From Hafnia alvei (GTDB lineage: Bacteria > Pseudomonadota > Gammaproteobacteria > Enterobacterales > Enterobacteriaceae): a DNA stretch of 64,000 nt. Shown here in pieces: positions 28,524 to 34,961 of this stretch (the first letter of the stretch is position 1; each line of letters starts with the position of its first letter). The position numbers were made by a program, and so were the translations under genes. The DNA is taken from the NCBI RefSeq assembly GCF_964063325.1, contig NZ_OZ061315.1:1860001-1924000 (forward strand), in the 5' to 3' direction. The notes under the pieces were generated by a model. That model searched no databases and was not told the DNA's origin. It saw only the letters and a program-made list of their open reading frames with translations.

Positions 28524-28654
28524 AAGGGATTACCGGGCTGATTCAATAAGTCGATAAGACGGCGGGCGGCATCTTTCGCTCGCTCGATTAAATTACGTAA
28601 GTGCGACTGTTTGAGGTTGCCCATGTTCGGGCAACCCGCGATTGCATAAATCAT
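28520..28654 (-). CDS. Small phage ORF (44 aa)
   Basis: A 44-residue frame (MIYAIAGCPNMGNLKQSHLR...) is preceded by a strong AGGAG at good spacing. It overlaps the next small gene as ATGA. It is probably real, with no recognisable function. Confidence 0.5.
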   Translation of the reverse strand: MIYAIAGCPNMGNLKQSHLRNLIERAKDAARRLIDLLNQPGNPL

Positions 28655-28787
28655 GGGTAACTCCTAGTTATTGATTGTTGGTTTCATTGCAAAACGCCTA
28701 CGCTTTGCGATGAATTAGTTTGTTTAGATGGGGTATATCAACGCTTTATGAACAACAGGCGTAAGCACAAAATCACTATGGATAAAC

Positions 28788-28796
28788 TGATATAAT
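28788..28796 (+). promoter_or_regulatory. Extended -10 promoter, forward strand
   Basis: TGATATAAT is a TGn extended -10 with a perfect TATAAT. It points against the leftward operon and lies about seven bases before the proposed start of the small RNA at 28803. The -35 region is weak, which is usual for extended -10 promoters. Confidence 0.55.
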
Positions 28797-28802
28797 GGAC
28801 AT

Positions 28803-28891
28803 CCACCCCAGAAGTGGGCTTTGACTTGTCATATATCGCTATATGGCCTTGTTCGACCTGATATCCTGCATCCGTATCAGGTCTTTTTTTT
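28803..28891 (+). ncRNA. Candidate small RNA antisense to the early leftward operon
   Basis: Between two reverse-strand genes the forward strand shows a complete small transcription unit: an extended -10 (28788-28796), a short CCCA/TGGG hairpin (28807-28818), a second hairpin with CATATA and TATATG around a TCGC loop (28830-28845), and a strong terminator. The terminator is a 9-bp stem GACCTGATA/TATCAGGTC at 28855-28883 followed by eight T. The predicted RNA is about 85-90 nt and has no open frame. No known sRNA family was recognised. Confidence 0.5.
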
Positions 28892-28908
28892 GCATGAAAT
28901 TTGGGTAT

Positions 28909-28930
28909 AAAAAAGGCCGCCTAAGCGACC
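28909..28930 (-). terminator. Intrinsic terminator overlapping gene end
   Basis: On the minus strand, GGTCGC-TTAG-GCGGCC is followed by six T. It overlaps the stop codon of the DUF2528 gene. Confidence 0.7.
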
Positions 28931-29304
28931 TGTGGTACGGTTTTCACTTTTATCGACATGTCGTCGTAATCAATGTCCAAATCTTCGGTGTCGATAATTT
29001 TGATGCCATGGCTGCCATCCATCGGCGGCCAACCTTCCTGCCCGTTACCCGAATCCCAATCGAACTGTTTAATCAATCCGTCAATGGTGTAGCCGGCAGT
29101 AAACTGGATATAGATGATTTCCCGCGCCAGCATTTTCAGTACTGCATTAAGAACGCCGTCGTGCTGCTCAACACGCCATTCTGCATTGCTCCAGAAGTTG
29201 TTTAGTTCGTGTAATGCGTCATCAGTAACAATGTCATGGTCAATTTCAACGGTAACATTAGCCTTCCAGTCGTAATCAATTTCGTAGCGTTTTATGTTCG
29301 GCAT
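28921..29304 (-). CDS. DUF2528 family phage protein
   Basis: The 127-residue protein starts at the ATG at 29304 (GGAGGAAAG upstream) and matches DUF2528: PNIKRYEIDYDW, VEIDHDIVTDDALHELNNFW and EGWPPMDGSHGIKI. These proteins are common in early regions of lambdoid phages; their function is unknown. It ends inside a terminator hairpin. Confidence 0.75.
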   Translation of the reverse strand: MPNIKRYEIDYDWKANVTVEIDHDIVTDDALHELNNFWSNAEWRVEQHDGVLNAVLKMLAREIIYIQFTAGYTIDGLIKQFDWDSGNGQEGWPPMDGSHGIKIIDTEDLDIDYDDMSIKVKTVPQVA

Positions 29305-29320
29305 ACTTTCCTCCAGCCAT

Positions 29321-29344
29321 AAAAAAGCCCCTAACGAGAGGGGC
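29321..29344 (-). terminator. Intrinsic terminator
   Basis: A GCCCCTCTCGTTAGGGGC hairpin followed by six T on the minus strand, between two early genes. Confidence 0.75.
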
Positions 29345-29432
29345 AAAACGTGTCAGCTAACCAGAGCAGTCATTCTCCAGTTATGAGCGGGATTGCTCAC
29401 AGCAGATACTCAGTGAATACCTGCTAGGTGCA

Positions 29433-29666
29433 TTACTCGCCACGGGCTTTTAGCATTGCGTCTGCATATTTGTATGAGAGTCTTACAACCCACTCAATTT
29501 CATGGTCACTGCCTGTATCTGCAAAACTATTGTTTGCAATAGCTCCCTGCATGGCCTTGGTTGCGATGTAATCACGCAGAAACATTCCCTTATCCCAATC
29601 AGCCCACTTATCACCAGCTCCATCTGGAACATTTGGAAATGCAGGCCCGCCGTTATCACCTTTCAT
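29433..29666 (-). CDS. Small phage protein (GGPAFP motif)
   Basis: The frame from the ATG at 29666 encodes 77 residues beginning MKGDNGGPAFPNVPDG, a pattern frequent in phage early proteins with a conserved C-terminal YADAMLKARG helix. The GGAG site lies eight bases upstream of this ATG; an ATG four codons earlier is in frame but poorly placed. Function unknown. Confidence 0.62.
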   Translation of the reverse strand: MKGDNGGPAFPNVPDGAGDKWADWDKGMFLRDYIATKAMQGAIANNSFADTGSDHEIEWVVRLSYKYADAMLKARGE

Positions 29667-29687
29667 ATCTATCTCCATTCTGGGTAT

Positions 29688-29708
29688 AAAAAAGACCGCT
29701 AGGCGGCC
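29688..29708 (-). terminator. Intrinsic terminator overlapping gene end
   Basis: The minus strand reads GGCCGC-CTA-GCGGTC followed by six T. It overlaps the stop of the 29699 gene. Confidence 0.68.
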
Positions 29709-29893
29709 TGTTCACTATTCTTTGCCAGTGCTTTTGATTTGGCTCTCCATCCTTTTAAGAAGAAGCGCCATGCCTGCTGGGTTTTGGCATCACGATAGAC
29801 AACGCCAGTATTTGCAGAAAGAATGATTGGGTTGTCTTTTTTCAATCCGTTGAGCGGACATAAAAGCTCAAACTCTTTTCTTGCTTCTTCCAT
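29699..29893 (-). CDS. Small phage early protein
   Basis: The likely start is the ATG at 29893, preceded by AAGGGG, giving 64 residues (MEEARKEFELLCPLNGLKKD...). A longer frame to 29992 overlaps the upstream gene and lacks a ribosome site. The sequence QQAWRFFLKGWRAKSKA is typical of small phage proteins of unknown role. Confidence 0.58.
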   Translation of the reverse strand: MEEARKEFELLCPLNGLKKDNPIILSANTGVVYRDAKTQQAWRFFLKGWRAKSKALAKNSEQAA

Positions 29894-29916
29894 CTCACAC
29901 CCCTTGTTCACCCAAT

Positions 29917-29938
29917 AAAAAAGGCCACCTAAGCGACC
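29917..29938 (-). terminator. Intrinsic terminator overlapping gene end
   Basis: The minus strand reads GGTCGC-TTAG-GTGGCC (two G-U pairs in RNA) followed by six T. It overlaps the 3' end of the 29929 gene. Confidence 0.6.
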
Positions 29939-30150
29939 TTCTTGTAGTATTCCTTTAAATATTGGCTTCCATTTTCCGAAACCTTGAACCACCCATCATC
30001 TGTTTTTACCAGTAATCCAGCCGTGGTTAATTCATCGCAGCGGCTTTGAGTGTGCTCTTCGCTAACCATTACAATCCCACATCCAGCTTTCCATCCCTGA
30101 TGGATATTAATCATATCCAAAACATGAATTTTGCTCGACTCAATCTCCAT
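29929..30150 (-). CDS. Small phage protein, winged-helix-like
   Basis: This 73-residue protein (DELTTAGLLVKTDDGWFKVSENGSQYLKEYYKK) has the look of a winged-helix domain, with a helix followed by a beta-wing. AGAGGTAGG lies upstream of the ATG. It is second in the N operon. Function unknown. Confidence 0.6.
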   Translation of the reverse strand: MEIESSKIHVLDMINIHQGWKAGCGIVMVSEEHTQSRCDELTTAGLLVKTDDGWFKVSENGSQYLKEYYKKVA

Positions 30151-30160
30151 ACCTACCTCT

Positions 30161-30433
30161 CTAAATTAAGGGAATGCTCTTCCCGCGAATCTTCTGACGC
30201 CCGAACGCTGAAATGTTGACGCCGGACACAACCCGATGCTGCTTATGCTCTACCTCTACCAACTCTTTAGCTGCTCTCGGTGTCGGTAGGGATAGTGCTT
30301 TTACTGTTCTCTCTGAGCATCCAGAGAGCGTGGTAGCGATTTTTCGTGCCAACCGGCGCTCTGCATTGGCTGAATTTCTCTCTTCACTACGGCGTTCTAA
30401 ACGGCGTAATTTGCAGCGTTGTTTTGCGTTCAT
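30161..30433 (-). CDS. N: Antitermination protein N
   Basis: This 90-residue protein is first in the leftward operon and has both ends of lambda N. The N-terminal arginine-rich motif (RRLERRSEERN) would bind boxB RNA. The C-terminus FGRQKIRGKSIPLI is nearly identical to the end of lambda N. N loads onto RNA polymerase at nut sites with NusA and lets it read through the many terminators downstream. Middle residues differ from lambda. GGAG precedes the ATG. Confidence 0.85.
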   Translation of the reverse strand: MNAKQRCKLRRLERRSEERNSANAERRLARKIATTLSGCSERTVKALSLPTPRAAKELVEVEHKQHRVVSGVNISAFGRQKIRGKSIPLI

Positions 30434-30566
30434 GGATTTCTCCGTTAGTTAGCTTTGGCTGTGATGCGCCAGATGCTTATCTTCTGGTTGGGTCTTAGCC
30501 CTGCAATTCACATCACCGCCAAAGCCAACTTAACTTTGGTGTACACCTCTCGGCATACCTTCTGAT

Positions 30567-30578
30567 TGTTAAAGAGCA
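30567..30578 (-). promoter_or_regulatory. nutL boxA
   Basis: The minus strand reads TGCTCTTTAACA, identical in its core to the boxA consensus and to the copy downstream of cro. It lies between the presumed pL and N. A convincing boxB hairpin was not found by eye. Confidence 0.65.
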
Positions 30579-30620
30579 TCCAACTTCCTGTTGGTTAGTG
30601 CGTCCTGCCGTGTTGATGTG

Positions 30621-30665
30621 ATTATATTGAACCAATAGTACATAAACAGCAAGTACCATAAGTAC
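30621..30665 (-). promoter_or_regulatory. pL promoter and left operators
   Basis: A TATAAT (minus strand, 30626-30621) is followed upstream by two repressor-like sites: GAACcaataGTAC (30629-30641) and the perfect GTACcataaGTAC (30653-30665). Their centres are 24 bp apart, the same spacing as two sites in the cI-cro region. The -35 element is not clear-cut (TTGCTG lies 20 bp from the -10). Confidence 0.6.
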
Positions 30666-30785
30666 GAAATTTGATTTTGTTTGTGTACTTTTAGGTAAAG
30701 TATTTGAAACTTAATGAAATTTATTTTTTTGATTTAATGAATTTCTTGGTTTGTAGGTGATAAAGTGAGCAAAACAGGAGGGAAT

Positions 30786-30977
30786 ATGGAAAAGAACGCG
30801 ATCGGTTACAACGACTTATGCGAGGCGGTAGGAAAGGCAACGTTAAATCTGGTGTCTTACGAGCAAGAGGTGAAGAAGGAGTACATCATTTCAATGTTGG
30901 AATCTTTCGCCCAGATTGAGTATGACGAGAAGAGAAGGGCTACGTACATAATGGCAGCGGAGGCGATGAAGGAGTGA
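30786..30977 (+). CDS. Small phage protein opposite the N operon
   Basis: This small helical protein (63 residues from the ATG at 30786) has an AGGAGG site four bases upstream; a GTG at 30765 is an alternative start. Its sequence (EKNAIGYNDLCEAVGKATLNL) is not recognised. It is transcribed rightward from the pL region, opposite in direction to both neighbours, in the place where lysogenic-state genes often lie. Confidence 0.55.
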   Translation: MEKNAIGYNDLCEAVGKATLNLVSYEQEVKKEYIISMLESFAQIEYDEKRRATYIMAAEAMKE

Positions 30978-30984
30978 GGGCAAT

Positions 30985-31007
30985 AAAAACCCCGCTCGGG
31001 GGCGGGG
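30985..31007 (-). terminator. Intrinsic terminator after TAC-like cassette
   Basis: The minus strand reads CCCCGC-loop-GCGGGG followed by TTTTTATT. It ends the three-gene cassette before pL. Confidence 0.75.
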
Positions 31008-31012
31008 ATAGG

Positions 31013-31411
31013 TCAATTCATGGGAAGGGAGATTCCTTTAATCCCAGATTGTACAAGCAGTGTATCGGCAAAGAATTTGAAGTAAGTTTTCATGAATGAT
31101 GAGAAATACCAAGTGTTATCAATAAGAAAATCTGCATCTATTTTTTCATCTTTTGGATATGTGTAAACCATTTTGATATCCATTTTCAACGAAAACACTT
31201 TGGCAGAACTCTCAGAATCATAGCTATATCCGTAGGGGCTAGCGTTAACAGCAATCACCGATAATTCCGGATTGGAAAGCAGATGGCCTCCAGCTTCAAA
31301 ATTTAGGCTACCATATTCAAAAGTAACATCTCCGCCATAAGAATCTCCTATGCGCATAATTGAGCTGTTAATTACTGATGCTTCAATAAGTTGCAATTCA
31401 CTTAGTAACAT
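31013..31411 (-). CDS. SecB-like chaperone of a probable TAC module
   Basis: This 132-residue cytoplasmic protein has alternating beta strands followed by a C-terminal helix and a strand-like end (NTWYFSSFMKTYFKFFADTLL, GIKGISLP) that resembles the SecB fold ending. The gene is third in a coupled cassette after a RelE-like toxin and an HTH antitoxin, the order of toxin-antitoxin-chaperone modules, where a SecB-like chaperone stabilises the antitoxin. Similarity is weak, so the call rests partly on gene order. It overlaps the antitoxin gene by 10 bp. Confidence 0.5.
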   Translation of the reverse strand: MLLSELQLIEASVINSSIMRIGDSYGGDVTFEYGSLNFEAGGHLLSNPELSVIAVNASPYGYSYDSESSAKVFSLKMDIKMVYTYPKDEKIDADFLIDNTWYFSSFMKTYFKFFADTLLVQSGIKGISLPMN

Positions 31412-31824
31412 TTTGTTTGGTATTCCGCATTACTGGCTTTAATAGTAATCTTGATGGTCTGTACAGGATTTTTTCTGACATCACTCATGTTCCATGCAAG
31501 CTGTTTTAATTCAGGGGCAACAACATGTGAAACATCAACCCCCCCTCTTAGTATGACAACTTTTGCAATTGCTCCTAATGCATATGCCATATCAGAAAGA
31601 GTTTTGAGAGTCATATTTCTAGAGCCGTCAAGCAACTGGCACACATGGGCTTTAGATTTCCCCATCTTTTTAGCAAGTTCTGACTGTGAAATGTTCGCAT
31701 CCTGCATTGCCAAAAGAAGATCCTCGGTTGTGTTGAAAATCAGGCGTTCACACGCCATCTCTCGCTCTCCAACCTCAGGAAAAACAAAATCTTCATCACT
31801 AAACATATTGTTAGCAATCATCAC
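31402..31824 (-). CDS. HTH antitoxin (HigA/XRE type) with C-terminal extension
   Basis: The 140-residue protein contains an XRE helix-turn-helix (ISQSELAKKMGKSKAHVCQLLDG, residues ~44-66) and a C-terminal extension (TIKITIKASNAEYQTKCY). In TAC systems such extensions act as chaperone-addiction segments. It overlaps the upstream toxin gene by 14 bp and the downstream chaperone gene by 10 bp. It probably represses its own operon, perhaps at the palindrome 32233-32250. Confidence 0.65.
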   Translation of the reverse strand: MMIANNMFSDEDFVFPEVGEREMACERLIFNTTEDLLLAMQDANISQSELAKKMGKSKAHVCQLLDGSRNMTLKTLSDMAYALGAIAKVVILRGGVDVSHVVAPELKQLAWNMSDVRKNPVQTIKITIKASNAEYQTKCY

Positions 31825-32215
31825 AGCCTCGCTCGATTCTTTCCCAGTTATTTCTTACCTTTTGAACGTCTGCATCATCAAGTCGATCAAAGTCTTTGTA
31901 TATATAATGACTCATGAAGAATGTCATATCATGTCTGTCAGATTCCCAGTAATAACCTCTAATTGGGATCTTTTTTATAGCCCAGAAATTTTTTGCTGGC
32001 TTACCATTCAGTGATGGCAACACCCCTTCCTTGCGAGCACTTAAATCAGGTGTTCTCTTTCCAGAAACTAGTCGTTCAAGCTGTAGAGTGAGAGATATCA
32101 GCATACTTTTCTGCTTCTTTGCAGGAGTTACACTTTTTAGGGACTCACCGAGGGACTTCAATGCTCCCTTGCAATGCACTATGCGATGACACTCACCCTG
32201 TATGGAGCCTTTCAA
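31811..32215 (-). CDS. RelE/HigB-like toxin
   Basis: This 134-residue protein starts at a TTG (AGGTGGTG upstream). Its C-terminal half (FWAIKKIPIRGYYW, MTFFMSHYIYKDFDRLDDADVQKVRNNWERI) follows the RelE/HigB fold pattern of a core beta-sheet and terminal helix. RelE-like toxins cut mRNA at the ribosome. Catalytic residues are not conserved enough to name. It is the first gene of a three-gene cassette between cI and pL, the place of rexAB in lambda. Confidence 0.5.
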   Translation of the reverse strand: MKGSIQGECHRIVHCKGALKSLGESLKSVTPAKKQKSMLISLTLQLERLVSGKRTPDLSARKEGVLPSLNGKPAKNFWAIKKIPIRGYYWESDRHDMTFFMSHYIYKDFDRLDDADVQKVRNNWERIERGCDDC

Positions 32216-32232
32216 TTTATCACCACCTAGGA

Positions 32233-32250
32233 GTTAATATATATATTAAC
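32233..32250. promoter_or_regulatory. Perfect 18-bp palindrome upstream of toxin gene
   Basis: GTTAATATATATATTAAC is a perfect inverted repeat 18 bp upstream of the toxin start codon. It is a natural candidate for the autoregulatory operator of the HTH antitoxin. Confidence 0.5.
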
Positions 32251-32360
32251 TTGCAGAATACAAGCCAGTTTGGCAGAAAATGCTGATTCATCGCTGATTA
32301 CAATGCCTCGCGAGTTCAAACTTAGTTACACCCCCTAAAACGTATCTTCAGTCCATTGGG

Positions 32361-33038
32361 CTAAACCAGTCGAAGCTTGGTCTCTATGGCTACGCCAATG
32401 ATTTTGCAGTTACCGTTAATTGGTATGAGAGGCCATGCAGGATTTAATCCCTTCAAGTATTTACTCCCGCCATCAATAATCAATTTCTTAAACGTAGCTT
32501 CATTTGCATCAGTTAACTTAGCTATAACTAAGCTCCCATTGCCCGGCTCTCTGCCTGTATCGATGAGGACAAGTGTTCCTTCTGGAATGCTAAGCCCTGT
32601 GGGGGCCGTCATTGAATCGCCTTGGACTCGAAGCCAGAATCCAGAGCCAGAAACTTTTGCATCAGACTCATACCATTCATCAATTTCTTCAATTGTGTAC
32701 GGTTCACAAGCATCCGCCCATGCTCCAGCGCTTACCCAGCTAATGACTGGGTACAAGTTTCCACGAGAATAAGGGATTGGGTTTGTAACGTTGCGATCGA
32801 GAGCCTGATTTCCATGCTGCAACCACATGACATCGACTCGCAAGAATTTTGCGAGTTCATTCATTTTTGCTTGGCGTGGTAAAGACTCAGCATTGAACCA
32901 TTTACTCACTCCTTTAGATGAAACACCTAGTGCTCGGGCAATAGCGATCCCGCGTCCATGTTCATCTAATCCAGCATTTTTACAGGCCTGCGCTAGCCGC
33001 TGGGCAAACTCTTCACGCACTTTCTCGACTTGTACCAT
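32361..33038 (-). CDS. cI: CI-type phage repressor (S24 self-cleaving)
   Basis: The 225-residue repressor has an N-terminal HTH (IAIARALGVSSKGVSKWFNA) and a C-terminal LexA/S24 peptidase domain. The catalytic Ser142 is in GDSM, the Lys general base is at 184-185 (EATFKK), and the cleavage site is Ala104-Gly105 in SAGAW. It maintains lysogeny and should be inactivated by RecA during SOS. One GTAC-N5-GTAC operator covers its start codon, which suggests autorepression. Confidence 0.93.
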   Translation of the reverse strand: MVQVEKVREEFAQRLAQACKNAGLDEHGRGIAIARALGVSSKGVSKWFNAESLPRQAKMNELAKFLRVDVMWLQHGNQALDRNVTNPIPYSRGNLYPVISWVSAGAWADACEPYTIEEIDEWYESDAKVSGSGFWLRVQGDSMTAPTGLSIPEGTLVLIDTGREPGNGSLVIAKLTDANEATFKKLIIDGGSKYLKGLNPAWPLIPINGNCKIIGVAIETKLRLV

Positions 33039-33100
33039 GAGTACGATAGTAAACCACTTGCAAAAACTTTCAGTTCAATCATAATCTGTACTGAAAGTAC
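33032..33100. promoter_or_regulatory. Right operator region with pR and cI start
   Basis: Three sites with the same design are present: GTACcatgaGTAC (33032-33044, over the cI start), a degenerate AAACTTTCAGTTC (33064-33076) and GTACtgaaaGTAC (33088-33100). pR is probably TTGCAA (33058-33063) and CATAAT (33080-33085), so repressor would cover both promoter elements. The second and third sites are centred 24 bp apart, as at the left operators. Confidence 0.65.
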
Positions 33101-33114
33101 GAAAAGGATAACCT

Positions 33115-33342
33115 ATGCAAACTCTAGACGAACCAATCAAAGGTATTGGTATTCCTGAAGTAGCTAAGGCTTGTGGGGTTAGCGAAAGAGCCGTTTATAA
33201 ATGGCTCAAAAATGGCTTTCTTCCTAAGACTGAGTTTTTTGGGAAAACCAAATACGCACAACAAATTGAAAGCATTTCAGGTGGTAAATACCGCGCGTCT
33301 GAAATTTTAGACATTAGTAAACAAAATTTACTAGCAGCTTAA
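33115..33342 (+). CDS. cro: Cro-type repressor
   Basis: This 75-residue HTH protein (GIPEVAKACGVSERAVYKWLKN) is divergent from cI and first in the rightward operon, the position of Cro. It would bind the shared operators to shut down cI and early transcription in lytic growth. An AAAAGGA site precedes the ATG. Confidence 0.82.
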   Translation: MQTLDEPIKGIGIPEVAKACGVSERAVYKWLKNGFLPKTEFFGKTKYAQQIESISGGKYRASEILDISKQNLLAA

Positions 33343-33349
33343 GCAACAC

Positions 33350-33414
33350 CGCTCTTTAACAGTCATGGCCTCCCTGCCGCAATGTGGGGAAACCCCAACC
33401 ACCTACACCGGTGG
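33350..33414 (+). promoter_or_regulatory. nutR boxA and downstream hairpins
   Basis: CGCTCTTTAACA (33350-33361) is an excellent boxA directly after cro. It is followed by the hairpins GGGG-AAA-CCCC (33386-33396) and CCACC-tacacc-GGTGG (33399-33414), which may be part of nutR or a tR1-like terminator. Confidence 0.6.
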
Positions 33415-33448
33415 TGTAACTATTTATTCAACACGGAAATTTTAATCA

Positions 33449-33742
33449 ATGGAACATGCAAGTTATAGCAAGCGCATCAACGAAGTGGAGACAGAACTCC
33501 GCTGCCGGATGATGCAGAAGACTAACCGAGAGTTAGCAAAGCAAGCAGGGTGGCACGAATCGAAAGTAAGCCGCCTCAATATCCGCGACATGGCAACGAT
33601 GTTCGTACTGCTAGAGAAGGTATGGGAAACCAGTTTGATTCGTGAGGTAGCGCGTCAGGCTGTGGAATCGGTATTGCCACAAAAGAAAAAGTCGCCAACT
33701 GCGGGAACAGCTGACGACTCTCAGATCACTATGAATTTTTGA
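33449..33742 (+). CDS. cII: CII-type transcriptional activator
   Basis: The 97-residue protein matches lambda CII in length and layout: a basic N-terminus, an HTH (NRELAKQAGWHESKVSRLN), a helical centre and an acidic end DDSQITMNF, comparable to the SEQIQMEF end of lambda CII. CII activates repressor establishment and integrase genes. It follows cro and nutR as in lambda. Confidence 0.85.
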   Translation: MEHASYSKRINEVETELRCRMMQKTNRELAKQAGWHESKVSRLNIRDMATMFVLLEKVWETSLIREVARQAVESVLPQKKKSPTAGTADDSQITMNF

Positions 33743-33763
33743 GCTCATTCACAGGAGGTTAGT

Positions 33764-33913
33764 ATGCAAAAAGACTGGAGATATGTCCAGCAAAGTACTC
33801 ATAAAAGCATCATAAGAGATCAGTTTTTACGCTCGGTTAACTTGGGCTTTATTCAGAAGTTAAAGGCTTTGCTACCAGAGAAGAAGGCCAGTGAGGGTAA
33901 GAACGATGGGTAA
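33764..33913 (+). CDS. Small phage protein (49 aa) between cII and O
   Basis: This frame encodes 49 residues (MQKDWRYVQQSTHKSIIRDQ...) with a near-perfect AGGAGG site six bases before the ATG. It overlaps the start of the replication gene by 8 bp. Product not recognised. Confidence 0.55.
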   Translation: MQKDWRYVQQSTHKSIIRDQFLRSVNLGFIQKLKALLPEKKASEGKNDG

Positions 33914-34961
33914 CGTTGCTTATGCGAACTTTGTTGATAAAACGGTCGTCAGGAGTATCAGGATGGAGAACCAGAAGATGGGGCACTTTGCCCTATTCAG
34001 AAGTCTCCTCTCCGCTGATTGGGCGCTTGATGTTGGTAAGTTGGCCTTATGGGTCAGGCTGATCGGTCAAGCCACTCACAAACCCCGTACAGTTAGTTTT
34101 AACGGTGTCGAATGGTCATTGGCGGCGGGGCAGTTGGTCACCAAATATGACCTACTGTGTCGAAAATTACGCGATGCAGAAGGTAAAGAGAAAAGCCCTC
34201 AGCAGGTTCGCCGAATGTTGGACTTTTTTGTATCACAGGGCATGTTGAGTTATTCAGGTAACCGCCATGGGACAGTGATATCAATCACAAACTATAGCGA
34301 TTACCAGCTCATAGCTGATCAAGAAAATGGCAATAACCACAAAAATGGTGCCGAAGGTAACAAACCCAGTGCTGGCGCGGCTTTAAGCGGTATAGCCGGA
34401 GGTAATGATGCCGGAGGTAAATACGGAGGTAATAGCGAAGGTAACAAACCCAGTGCTGGCGCGGCTTTAAGCCATTCACCAGAAGGTAACGCCGAAGGTA
34501 AGTGCGGAGTACATGAACAAGAAGTTATTAAACAAGAATTAAAACATACCCAAACCCACGATGTGGGCTTGCTGGATGTGAGCAAAAAAACACCCCGCCA
34601 AGCAGGAACTAATCCTCGAGCATTGGGAACAAATCCACGCTCAAAATCACAGGTATTCGATCGCGAACGTTTCAAGAACACTTGGAACTGCAAAGCGGAG
34701 AAACACGGATTACCAAAAATGCGTAGTTTCACCGTCACCGTGGAGAGCGGTCTTAAGCGCCTATGGGCTTCCTACCTCAAGCAGTGCAAAGAACTTGGCA
34801 AAGAGCCAACCGATATCGACACGTTCATCAACGGGTACATCGAGTTTGGTTACAAGCCAAGTGCATGGGCCTGTGGAGAGAATCCAAGTGGCAAAAAATA
34901 CGGAATCGAAACAGCGTTAACTCAACGAATTATCGATGAAGTTTTGGGTAGGGAGGACTGA
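33906..34961 (+). CDS. O: Replication initiation protein O-like
   Basis: This 351-residue protein begins with a winged-helix replication-initiator domain (FALFRSLLSADWALDVGKLALWVRLI; residues ~20-130) as in phage O/DnaT-like proteins. A Gly/Ala/Asn-rich repeated linker follows, then a C-terminal helicase-loader-like domain (FIEFGYKPSAW-type region). The linker DNA carries iteron-like repeats, as the lambda origin does inside O. The stop overlaps the helicase start (TGATG). The ATG at 33906 is preceded by GAGGG. Confidence 0.78.
   Translation: MGNVAYANFVDKTVVRSIRMENQKMGHFALFRSLLSADWALDVGKLALWVRLIGQATHKPRTVSFNGVEWSLAAGQLVTKYDLLCRKLRDAEGKEKSPQQVRRMLDFFVSQGMLSYSGNRHGTVISITNYSDYQLIADQENGNNHKNGAEGNKPSAGAALSGIAGGNDAGGKYGGNSEGNKPSAGAALSHSPEGNAEGKCGVHEQEVIKQELKHTQTHDVGLLDVSKKTPRQAGTNPRALGTNPRSKSQVFDRERFKNTWNCKAEKHGLPKMRSFTVTVESGLKRLWASYLKQCKELGKEPTDIDTFINGYIEFGYKPSAWACGENPSGKKYGIETALTQRIIDEVLGRED
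34352..34501 (+). repeat. Iteron-like repeats inside O, candidate origin
   Basis: A 37-bp sequence is repeated exactly at 34352-34388 and 34436-34472. Around and between these lie seven copies of the core G(A/G)AGGTAA (near 34353, 34398, 34413, 34425, 34437, 34481 and 34493). Location within the O linker mirrors the lambda origin, so these are probable O-binding iterons. Confidence 0.6.

Noticed and set aside
34352..34472. 37-bp repeats as an assembly duplication
   Set aside because: The intervening sequence contains further related cores and the frame is kept, as in phage origins; an artefact is less likely.
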